5,600 nt of DNA from the NCBI GenBank assembly GCA_009783805.1, contig WRCU01000122.1:1-5600 (forward strand), read 5' to 3'. The translations under genes were made by a program, and so were the position numbers. The DNA is from Oscillospiraceae bacterium (lineage in GTDB: Bacteria; Bacillota; Clostridia; WRCU01). Below are positions 1 to 5,600 of the stretch, piece by piece. The notes below the pieces were generated by a model that did not search any database, was not told the DNA's origin, and worked only from the letters and a program-made list of their open reading frames with translations. Position 1 is the stretch's first letter; each line of letters begins with the position of its first letter.

Positions 1-1378
1 CCTTCTTGGCGATCTGGGCCAGCCTAGGGTTGTCGGCCTTAGGCATCAAGGCCTCGCATGCCCCATCGCCCATGCGCCCCGCCTTCGCGTTCGAGAGCAT
101 CAGGGGCTCTATCCCGGCCGAGGCGCTCGCGGCGTCCATCCTCGGCGAGGCGGCCTCGTCGGTGGCCAGCGCGTAGGCCTTCGCGACGAGCTCCCTGCAC
201 TCACCGTACAGCGCGTCCAGCTCCGCCTTGTCGGCCACCTTCCCTTCCATCAGCCTAGCGCCGTAGGAGGCTATCGAATCCTCGGCCGCCCAGGCCTCTA
301 TCTCCTCCTTCGTCCTGTAGCTCGAGGAGTCCGACGGCGAGTGCCCCGTCGTTCTGTACGTCGTGATCTCCAGGAGCACCGGGCCTTCCTTCGCGGCCAG
401 CGTCCCGAGCTTTCTGCGCATCGCGTCCACCACCGCCAGGGGGTCGTAGCCGTCGACGCACTCGGCGTGCATCCCCGTGGCCATGACGCCCGCGCCGACC
501 CTGGCTACGCGGCCGTAGCCCATGGTCTCCCCGCAGGTTTGGCCGCCCATGCCGTACCCGTTGTTCATGACGCAGAACATCAGCGGCAGGCCGCCGCGGT
601 ACTCGCCTTCCCAAAGGGTCCTGAACTGGTCCATGGAGGCGAAGGACATCGCCTCCCAAACGGGCCCGCAGCCCATCGAGCCGTCCCCGATGTTCGCGAT
701 GGCCACTCCGGGCTTGCCGTTCACCTTCTTGAACAGCGCGCCCCCGACCGCGATGTCCGCGGAGCCGCCCACGATGGCGTTGTTCGGGTAGATGCCGAAC
801 GGCGTGAAGAAGGCGTGCATCGATCCGCCCAGACCCCTGTTGAACCCGGTGTCCTTGGCGAAGATCTCGGCGAGGGCGCCGTAGATGAGGAAATCGACGG
901 CCAAGGCCTTGACCCCCCCTTTGCCTCCCCCGGCCCCCTCGACGGCGGCGAGGGTCCTGCCCCCCAGATAGCCCGACATGATCGGGTACAGCTCGCCCTC
1001 GCCCGCCTTCTCTATGGCGGACAGGCCCTTGGCCAGTATCTCGCCGTGGCTGCGGTGCGAGCCGAATATGTAGTCGTCCTTCGTGAGGAGGAACGCCTGG
1101 CCCACCGCGGCCGCCTCCTGCCCGGTGGACAGGTGGGCCGGGCCCGGGTGCTCATAAGCCTTGCCGGCGTACTCACCCTTGGTCTTCACCTCGTTCAGCA
1201 TGGTCTCGAACTCGCGTATGATGGCCATGTCCCTGTATATGCGTAAAAAATCGCCCTTGGAAAGCGTCCCCGCCTCATCGGCCAGGCTCCCGGCGTATCG
1301 GTTCACCGGGATCGCCGCCAAGGCTATCTCGGAGGCCGACCTCCTTTCCCTTGGGTCGGCGAAGATTGACTTAGGCAA
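1..1378 (-). CDS. 2-oxoacid (probably pyruvate) dehydrogenase E1, alpha domain with apparent fusion to beta (3' end outside window)
   Basis: This is the TPP-dependent E1 that decarboxylates a 2-oxoacid and acylates the lipoyl group of E2. The frame is open for 459 codons to the left edge. Visible landmarks are HRSHG (residues 108-112), GGSMH (184-188), the TPP/Mg motif GDG (231-233) ending in NN (272-273), and GHSPSDSSSYR (345-355), the region that is a phosphorylation loop in other E1s. The GDG-to-NN spacing is 38 residues, longer than the usual mid-twenties. After the alpha domain ends (about residue 405) the frame continues through a linker to PRLAQIAKK, with no stop. This matches my memory of fused alpha-beta E1s of about 800 residues, though the beta half is not visible. 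The start is TTG: AGGAGGG lies 6 bases upstream (1391-1385), and the first in-frame ATG is residue 51, inside the domain. It lies 13 bases after the E3 stop, so it is co-transcribed. Substrate could also be acetoin or a branched-chain oxoacid; candidate symbol pdhA. Confidence 0.9.
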   Translation of the reverse strand, partial: MPKSIFADPRERRSASEIALAAIPVNRYAGSLADEAGTLSKGDFLRIYRDMAIIREFETMLNEVKTKGEYAGKAYEHPGPAHLSTGQEAAAVGQAFLLTKDDYIFGSHRSHGEILAKGLSAIEKAGEGELYPIMSGYLGGRTLAAVEGAGGGKGGVKALAVDFLIYGALAEIFAKDTGFNRGLGGSMHAFFTPFGIYPNNAIVGGSADIAVGGALFKKVNGKPGVAIANIGDGSMGCGPVWEAMSFASMDQFRTLWEGEYRGGLPLMFCVMNNGYGMGGQTCGETMGYGRVARVGAGVMATGMHAECVDGYDPLAVVDAMRRKLGTLAAKEGPVLLEITTYRTTGHSPSDSSSYRTKEEIEAWAAEDSIASYGARLMEGKVADKAELDALYGECRELVAKAYALATDEAASPRMDAASASAGIEPLMLSNAKAGRMGDGACEALMPKADNPRLAQIAKK

Positions 1379-1384
1379 CTCAAA

Positions 1385-1391
1385 CCCTCCT
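1385..1391 (-). promoter_or_regulatory. Shine-Dalgarno site that fixes the TTG start of E1
   Basis: The minus strand reads AGGAGGG directly after the E3 stop codon, 6 bases before TTG at 1378-1376. No ATG or GTG lies in a suitable position. A second TTG at 1383-1381 is in another frame and too close to the site. Confidence 0.75.
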
Positions 1392-2753
1392 TTACCTTTC
1401 CAGCGTCTCCTTTATCATCTCGCTCACGGTCGGGTGGGGGAACACCATCCCCGCCACGTCCGCGCCCGTCATCTCCATCTCCATGAAGGCCGAGGCGCCG
1501 AAGATCACCTCGGAGGCGTACGGGCCCATCATATGCACGCCTACGATCCTGCCCGTTCCCTTCTCCAGCAGGATCTTGCATAGGCCCGGATCGCCCTCGC
1601 TCTCGGCCATGTACCTCCCATTATACGCCAAGGGCTTCTTCCTGACCTCAACGGCCATGCCCTTCCCCGCCGCGCTCTCCTCCGTCTCGCCGCAGCCCGC
1701 CACTTCCGGGTTCGTGTATATGACGGACGGGATGGCGCCGTAGCGCACGGAACGCCTTACCCCCAGTATGTTGTCCACGGCCACCTCGGCCTCCACATAT
1801 GCCGTGTGGGCCAGCATGGACTCGCCGTTGACGTCGCCCACCGCGTATGCGCCCGAGACGTTCGTCCTCATCCGCCCGTCCGTGGGTATGCGCCCGCCCT
1901 TCGTCTCCACCCCTATCGACTCCAGGCCCAGCCCGGCCACGTTCGGCCTCCTGCCCACGCTCATCAGGACCGTGTCGGCGTTCAGCTCATACGCGCCGCC
2001 GTCCAGCCCATACCTCACCATGCCGTCGCCCAGGGCGGTCACCGTGCCTTTCAGGAGGAACCTGACGCCCTTCCTCTCATACTCGGCCATGAGCATGGAG
2101 GATATCTCCCTGTCCGTGAACCCGGCTATATGGTCCAGGGCCTCCACCACGAAGACCTCGGACCCCGCGCTGTTATAGTATGAGGCCATCTCCAGGCCTA
2201 TAACGCCGCCCCCGACCACGACGAGCCTCCTGGGCACGGCGGCCGACTCGAGCATGCCCGAGCTGGTCATGGCGAAGCCGGTCCCCAAGGCCCGGTCCAG
2301 CCCCTCTATCCGCGGCATGATGGGCGATGAGCCCGTCGCGATGATCAGGCTCGACGCCTCGACCGCCTCACCGCCTACCTCAGCCCGGAATGCCCCCCCG
2401 GCCTTCCCCCTGATGACGGCCCCTCCCTGGGCGACCGTCACGCCGGCCTTCCTGAGCCTGCGGGTTACGCCCCCCGTCAGCGCCGAGACCACCTTCCGCT
2501 TCCTCTCGATGACGGCCCCATGGTCCAGCTCGGCGCCCCCCACCCGCACGCCGTACTTCGCCGAGCCCTTGGCGGCCTCATAGACCTTGGCGCTGTAAAG
2601 CAATGCCTTCGTGGGTATGCATCCTTCGTTCAGGCATACCCCCCCGACGGGTCCATCGGTGGCCAGCATCGTCTTCAAGCCGGCCAGAGCCGCCTTCTCG
2701 GCCGCGTGGTACCCTCCGGGGCCGCCCCCGATGACCAGTAAGTCGTATGCCAT
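1392..2753 (-). CDS. lpdA: Dihydrolipoamide dehydrogenase (E3 of the 2-oxoacid dehydrogenase complex)
   Basis: This FAD- and NAD-dependent flavoprotein reoxidises dihydrolipoyl E2 and yields NADH in the cytoplasm. The 453 residues fit the family (about 450-475). Order of parts: FAD dinucleotide fold with GGGPGG (residues 9-14); redox disulfide in CLNEGCIPTK (Cys40 and Cys45); ATGS (139-142); NAD fold with GGGVIGLE (181-188); second FAD motif AVGDV (304-308); interface domain ending in HPTVSE (440-445), whose His440 and Glu445 form the usual catalytic pair. The acidic residue that normally ends the second strand of the FAD fold appears to be Thr32. The ATG at 2753 is chosen because GGGAGGG lies 8 bases upstream and the fold then begins at residue 3. 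A longer reading from ATG 2798 adds 15 residues with no good ribosome site. It lies between E2 and E1 in one operon and may also serve other lipoyl complexes. Confidence 0.95.
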   Translation of the reverse strand: MAYDLLVIGGGPGGYHAAEKAALAGLKTMLATDGPVGGVCLNEGCIPTKALLYSAKVYEAAKGSAKYGVRVGGAELDHGAVIERKRKVVSALTGGVTRRLRKAGVTVAQGGAVIRGKAGGAFRAEVGGEAVEASSLIIATGSSPIMPRIEGLDRALGTGFAMTSSGMLESAAVPRRLVVVGGGVIGLEMASYYNSAGSEVFVVEALDHIAGFTDREISSMLMAEYERKGVRFLLKGTVTALGDGMVRYGLDGGAYELNADTVLMSVGRRPNVAGLGLESIGVETKGGRIPTDGRMRTNVSGAYAVGDVNGESMLAHTAYVEAEVAVDNILGVRRSVRYGAIPSVIYTNPEVAGCGETEESAAGKGMAVEVRKKPLAYNGRYMAESEGDPGLCKILLEKGTGRIVGVHMMGPYASEVIFGASAFMEMEMTGADVAGMVFPHPTVSEMIKETLER

Positions 2754-2761
2754 AGCTAAGG

Positions 2762-2768
2762 CCCTCCC
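2762..2768 (-). promoter_or_regulatory. Shine-Dalgarno site that fixes the E3 start
   Basis: The minus strand reads GGGAGGG, 8 bases before ATG 2753-2751. It supports the shorter lpdA start over the in-frame ATG at 2798. Confidence 0.7.
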
Positions 2769-2773
2769 TTCCT

Positions 2774-2796
2774 GGCCGCTCCCGCGCGCGGCGGCC
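2774..2796 (-). repeat. Inverted repeat in the E2-E3 gap
   Basis: GGCCGC (2774-2779) and GCGGCC (2791-2796) are perfect 6-bp inverted arms around an 11-base, CG-rich loop. In the mRNA the hairpin ends 5 bases before the lpdA Shine-Dalgarno site. No U tract follows, so it is not a standard terminator. A role in setting E2:E3 translation or mRNA stability is inference; in such GC-rich DNA it may be chance. Confidence 0.35.
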
Positions 2797-2818
2797 ATAT
2801 CACCGAAACTTAGGCGCC

Positions 2819-4210
2819 CTACATGCAGAGCAGCAGGTCGAACCGCTCCAGCGCGTCGCAGAGGTCCTTGAGGAACCTCCCGGCGGGGGCCCCGTCCACG
2901 GCCCTATGGTCGAACGTCAGGGACAGGCCCATCGAGGGGTAGGTCTGCAAGCCCGCGGCGCCGGGCCCGCCCGAGGCGGCCCTGACTTTGTCCGTCAGGC
3001 CGCATACGCCCAATATCGCCACCTGCGGCGGGTTTATGACCGGCGTGAAGGCTTCCACGCCGTAGACCCCCAGGTTCGAGACCGTGAAGGTGCCGCCCGT
3101 CAACAGGTCCGGGCTTATGCCGCCCGACCTCGCCTTGGCCGCCAGCTCGGAGGCCGCCTTGGCGATCATGCCCAGCGTGAGGCCGCCGGCGTCCATGACG
3201 GTCGGGACCAGCAGGCCCCTCGGCGTGTCGACGGCCATGCCCAGGTGCACCTTGCCGAAGGTCCTGACGGAGTCCCCCACCAGGTGCGAGTTCATCGCGC
3301 CGTGCCTCGGCAGGACCCTGGACACGGCGTACAGCACCATGTCATTGAGCGTCACGTTGCCGATCCCCATCGCCTCGCCGCCGGCCTTTATCCTGGCCCT
3401 TAGGCCCAGTACGGCCCCCGCGTCGAACGACGCGTGCAGCGTCAGCTGCGCCATTTCGGCCAATGAGCGCTGCATGGTCGAGGCTATGATCCTCCTGGCC
3501 CCCGACAGGCGCGTTTCCGCGTATCCGCCGTCGCCGTCCCCGCCTGGCGCGGCTTCGGCCGCCGCGCCCGGCGCGCCCGCGGCCTCCAGATCCTTTATCG
3601 TGGCCCTGCCCCCAAGGCCCGTCCCCGGGTATGAGGCGCCCGAAGCCGACCCCGCGCTGGCCGCCATAGCCGCCGCCGCCCCGACGGTGGCCTTGCGCCC
3701 GGCCGAGGCCAGGGCTTGTATGTCCCTCTCGATTATGCGCCCGTTCGGGCCGGTGCCCACCGTGCCGCCGTAGTCCACGCCGGCCTTCTCGGCCAGCCTC
3801 CTGGCCCTCGGCGATATGGGCACGCCCCCGCCCCCGGGCGGGGCCTTGCGATCGGGACCGGCCGTCGCCGCGGGTCCGTCGCCTCCATCCGTGGCCGTCT
3901 CGGCCGTGGCCGGCCCACCGCCTTTATCCGGGCCGCCCGGCGCGTCCGGCCTGAACGGACCGATGTCCTCGCCCGGCTCCCCCACCACGCAGACCGTCGA
4001 GAGGCACGCGACGTCGTCGCCCTCCCCGTAAAATGCGCCCAGGAGCACCCCCTCGCACTCGGACTCGAGCTCGAAGGCCGCCTTGTCGGTTTCGTAGCTG
4101 AAGATCACGTCACCCAGGGCGACGGCGTCGCCCACCTTCTTGCTGAAGCCGACGATCACGCAAGTCTCCACCGACTGCCCTTGCTTCGGCATCACTATCG
4201 GAACGGCCAT
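2819..4210 (-). CDS. Dihydrolipoamide acyltransferase, E2 core of the 2-oxoacid dehydrogenase complex
   Basis: E2 forms the core of the complex: its swinging lipoyl arm takes the acyl group from E1 and the catalytic domain moves it to CoA. The 463 residues show one N-terminal lipoyl domain (about 1-80) with the lipoylated lysine in ETDKAAFE (Lys43), then a Gly/Pro/Ala-rich linker (about 86-128). A peripheral subunit-binding domain (131-167) runs from SPRARRLAEKAG to GTGPNGRIIERD. A second Ala/Gly linker holds a degenerate copy of it (about 175-210). The catalytic domain (about 231-463) carries FTVSNLG (375-381) and the active-site DHRAVDG (434-440, with His435 and Asp439). The start ATG has AAGGAAAGG about 11 bases upstream. 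It is the first gene of the operon, 65 bases before lpdA. Pyruvate is the likely substrate, but acetoin or branched-chain versions look much the same; candidate symbols are pdhC or acoC. Confidence 0.93.
   Translation of the reverse strand: MAVPIVMPKQGQSVETCVIVGFSKKVGDAVALGDVIFSYETDKAAFELESECEGVLLGAFYGEGDDVACLSTVCVVGEPGEDIGPFRPDAPGGPDKGGGPATAETATDGGDGPAATAGPDRKAPPGGGGVPISPRARRLAEKAGVDYGGTVGTGPNGRIIERDIQALASAGRKATVGAAAAMAASAGSASGASYPGTGLGGRATIKDLEAAGAPGAAAEAAPGGDGDGGYAETRLSGARRIIASTMQRSLAEMAQLTLHASFDAGAVLGLRARIKAGGEAMGIGNVTLNDMVLYAVSRVLPRHGAMNSHLVGDSVRTFGKVHLGMAVDTPRGLLVPTVMDAGGLTLGMIAKAASELAAKARSGGISPDLLTGGTFTVSNLGVYGVEAFTPVINPPQVAILGVCGLTDKVRAASGGPGAAGLQTYPSMGLSLTFDHRAVDGAPAGRFLKDLCDALERFDLLLCM
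3580..3686 (-). repeat. Degenerate second copy of the subunit-binding domain inside E2
   Basis: E2 residues 196-210 (GTGLGGRATIKDLEA) repeat residues 152-166 (GTGPNGRIIERDIQA) with 7 of 15 identities. Counting back, residues 175-188 fall where helix 1 (SPRARRLAEKAG) lies in the first copy. The basic positions there (Arg135, Arg137, Arg138, Lys142) are replaced by Ala or Met. The region thus looks like a duplicated domain that lost its basic helix. From memory, related anaerobe E2s have a similar GTGxGGR segment, so it may be a family trait. The boundaries are by eye. Confidence 0.45.
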
Positions 4211-4363
4211 TGAATCCCCGCCCTTTCCTTGGGCGCACGGCCATGCGCATGGGCATGGGTGCGGCGGCCTGCGGCCGCATATTGTACTGATCGGTTCGGC
4301 ATTGCCTTGGGGTAACCTTCGATGGCATCATCGCAGCCTTTTTATTGATAAGCAAGACGCATA
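4211..4363 (-). other. Likely 5' leader of the dehydrogenase operon
   Basis: If the minus-strand promoter at 4364-4392 is used, the transcript carries a leader of about 147 bases before the E2 start. The leader is GC-rich and contains a 12-bp perfect palindrome (4241-4252) and repeated GCGGCC units (4261-4278). A second possible -10 on this strand, TACAAT (4286-4281), lacks any -35. I recognise no known riboswitch. Confidence 0.35.
4241..4252. repeat. 12-bp perfect palindrome in the divergent region
   Basis: CCATGCGCATGG equals its own reverse complement. It lies 31 bases upstream of the E2 start codon, between that codon and the predicted promoter. It could be an operator or an RNA hairpin; with no second copy in the window, neither is shown. 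Confidence 0.35.
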
Positions 4364-4373
4364 ATTATATAAT
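4345..4373 (+). promoter_or_regulatory. Sigma70-type promoter for the ThuA-like gene
   Basis: The -35 is TTGATA (4345-4350) and the -10 is TATAAT (4368-4373, exact consensus), separated by the optimal 17 bases. It sits in the one AT-rich stretch of the divergent region. The predicted start of transcription is near 4380, giving a 5' leader of about 26 bases. It could also feed PFOR by read-through, since no clear terminator follows the ThuA-like gene. Confidence 0.75.
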
Positions 4374-4392
4374 GACTGGCATTTACATGCAA
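4364..4392 (-). promoter_or_regulatory. Candidate promoter of the E2-E3-E1 operon, sharing the -10 palindrome
   Basis: ATTATATAAT (4364-4373) is a perfect palindrome, so the minus strand also reads TATAAT (4369-4364). Seventeen bases upstream on that strand lies TTGCAT (4392-4387), which keeps the TTG of the -35. Transcription would start near 4357. The -35 match is weak, but this is the best minus-strand candidate ahead of the E2 gene. Confidence 0.5.
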
Positions 4393-4395
4393 AAA

Positions 4396-4401
4396 GGGAG
4401 G
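4396..4401 (+). promoter_or_regulatory. Shine-Dalgarno site of the ThuA-like gene
   Basis: GGGAGG lies 4 bases before ATG 4406, a slightly short but workable spacing. It supports this start for the ThuA-like protein. Confidence 0.7.
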
Positions 4402-4405
4402 TAAG

Positions 4406-5059
4406 ATGGCTAAGAAGAAGGCTCTGCACCTCGGCGACGGCCATGGGCCCGGACCCCACTCATACGAATGGATAAGCGGGACCTTACGCTCAATCGTCGG
4501 CGGCGACATGGACAGCGAGCATATAGCGGACGTGGCGGGCCTGGACATGGGCACGCTGGGAAAATATGACCTGATCATTAATTACATGGGAGGTTGGACC
4601 CCGGAGAAGGCCCCGAAGAAGGCCCTCGCGGCCATCCTCTCGTATGTGTTGAACGGCGGCGGGATGTTGGGCGTGCATTGCGGGGTCGTCGCGCCGACGA
4701 AAGGCTGCTCCGAGATCAACCATATGTTTTCGGCAAGGTTCACCGGCCATCCGGCCATGAGGGACATCACCTTCAAGGCGGCGGAGGGGGCCGGGGCGCA
4801 CCCCATTATGGAGGGGTTCAAGCCCTTCACCGTCTTTGAGGAGCCGTACACCTTCAGAATGGACGAAATGGGTGAGGTGACCTTGCTCATGGAGTTCGAG
4901 CACGAGGGGAAGGCGGTCCCCGGCGGCTGGGTCAACGCCTTCGGGCTGGGCAAGGTAGCATACCTGGTCCCGGGCCACGATAAGGGCGTATTCGAGGACC
5001 CGGGCTTCGCGGCCGTCCTGCGCAGGGCCGCGCAATGGGCCGCCGGCATCATATCGTAG
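4406..5059 (+). CDS. ThuA-like domain protein (class I glutamine amidotransferase-like fold)
   Basis: This 217-residue soluble protein consists of a single ThuA-like domain with no signal peptide or membrane segment. Visible hallmarks are the strand KYDLIINY (53-60), the turn GGGMLGVHCG (84-93), FTGHP (112-116), and a C-terminal GLGKVAYLVPGHDKGVFEDPGF (180-201) followed by a final helix with AAQWAAG, the common ThuA ending. His91 sits where true amidotransferases have the catalytic Cys, as in other ThuA proteins; Cys92 is one position too late, so amidotransferase activity is not expected. ThuA-like proteins occur in sugar-utilisation loci such as trehalose catabolism and in enzymes acting on sugars, but no sugar genes are visible here. 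It lies between PDH and PFOR genes and has its own strong promoter. The link to pyruvate metabolism is unexplained, and the specific function is unknown. Confidence 0.85.
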   Translation: MAKKKALHLGDGHGPGPHSYEWISGTLRSIVGGDMDSEHIADVAGLDMGTLGKYDLIINYMGGWTPEKAPKKALAAILSYVLNGGGMLGVHCGVVAPTKGCSEINHMFSARFTGHPAMRDITFKAAEGAGAHPIMEGFKPFTVFEEPYTFRMDEMGEVTLLMEFEHEGKAVPGGWVNAFGLGKVAYLVPGHDKGVFEDPGFAAVLRRAAQWAAGIIS

Positions 5060-5108
5060 CCGCCTTCGCGGCCTAGGCGCGGCCTGGCCGCGGCCACATC
5101 ACATATGA

Positions 5109-5600
<492 letters not shown>

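Noticed and set aside
341..1246. Long plus-strand open frame of 301 codons opposite E1
   Set aside because: It lies wholly antisense to a clear E1 gene, has an Arg/His/Gly/Ala-rich composition without family motifs, and such frames are common opposite GC-rich genes.
1768..2178. Plus-strand open frames opposite E3
   Set aside because: Low-complexity Ser/Pro/Ala-rich translations antisense to lpdA with no recognisable domain.
2754..2798. Upstream in-frame ATG at 2798 giving lpdA 15 extra residues
   Set aside because: The extra residues precede the normal start of the FAD fold, and a good Shine-Dalgarno site sits correctly before ATG 2753.
2906..3773. Plus-strand open frames of 165 and 229 codons opposite E2
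   Set aside because: Antisense shadows of the E2 coding frame with no motifs.
4281..4309. Minus-strand promoter with -10 TACAAT at 4286-4281
   Set aside because: The hexamer 17 bases upstream (CAAGGC) does not resemble a -35, and there is no extended -10; the palindromic site is a better candidate.
4110..4355. Minus-strand 81-codon frame beginning near the predicted operon start of transcription, possible leader peptide
   Set aside because: It has no Shine-Dalgarno site, overlaps E2 by 100 bases in another frame, and ends in an Arg/Gly-rich shadow translation.
4670..4684. GVHCG in the ThuA-like protein as a glutamine amidotransferase nucleophile elbow
   Set aside because: In G-x-C-x-G the Cys is in the third position; here that position is His91 and Cys92 is one step off, which fits ThuA rather than active amidotransferases.
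5059..5096. Rho-independent terminator after the ThuA-like gene
   Set aside because: GC-rich hairpins can be drawn, but no run of T follows them.

Overview
The window comes from a GC-rich bacterium whose metabolism is probably anaerobic or facultative. Two different enzymes that turn pyruvate into acetyl-CoA lie side by side: a 2-oxoacid dehydrogenase complex with lipoyl-bearing E2, and the start of a pyruvate:ferredoxin/flavodoxin oxidoreductase (PFOR). Shine-Dalgarno sites are strong (AGGAGGG, GGGAGGG), and a sigma70-type promoter is readable. AGG is a frequent Arg codon and ATA occurs for Ile despite the high GC. The phylum cannot be fixed from this window. From memory, the E1/E2/E3 subtypes resemble those of spirochaetes, clostridia and other anaerobes.

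Layout. Positions 1-4210 hold a minus-strand operon, transcribed right to left as E2 (4210-2819), E3 (2753-1392), then E1 (1378 to beyond the left edge). E1 starts with TTG, and its visible 459 codons cover the whole alpha-type TPP domain plus a linker that seems to lead into a fused beta half outside the window. Positions 4211-4405 are a divergent intergenic region with the only clearly AT-rich stretch. It contains a near-consensus promoter for the plus strand whose -10 lies in a perfect palindrome, so the same bases also give a consensus -10 for the dehydrogenase operon. Positions 4406-5059 encode a ThuA-like protein on the plus strand. After a 121-bp gap, PFOR (nifJ-type) starts at 5181 and runs off the right edge.

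How the genes work together. E1 decarboxylates a 2-oxoacid (most likely pyruvate) on TPP, E2 passes the acyl group from its lipoyl lysine to CoA, and E3 reoxidises the lipoyl group and makes NADH. PFOR makes the same acetyl-CoA but delivers electrons to ferredoxin or flavodoxin. The divergent layout suggests the cell may choose between NADH and low-potential electrons at this step. The role of the ThuA-like protein is unknown.

I found no wholly new system. The points most worth a second look are the symmetric promoter, the degenerate second subunit-binding-like segment in E2, the fused E1, and the PDH/ThuA/PFOR arrangement. There are no tRNAs, rRNAs, CRISPR arrays, insertion sequences or gene-free stretches above 300 bases.
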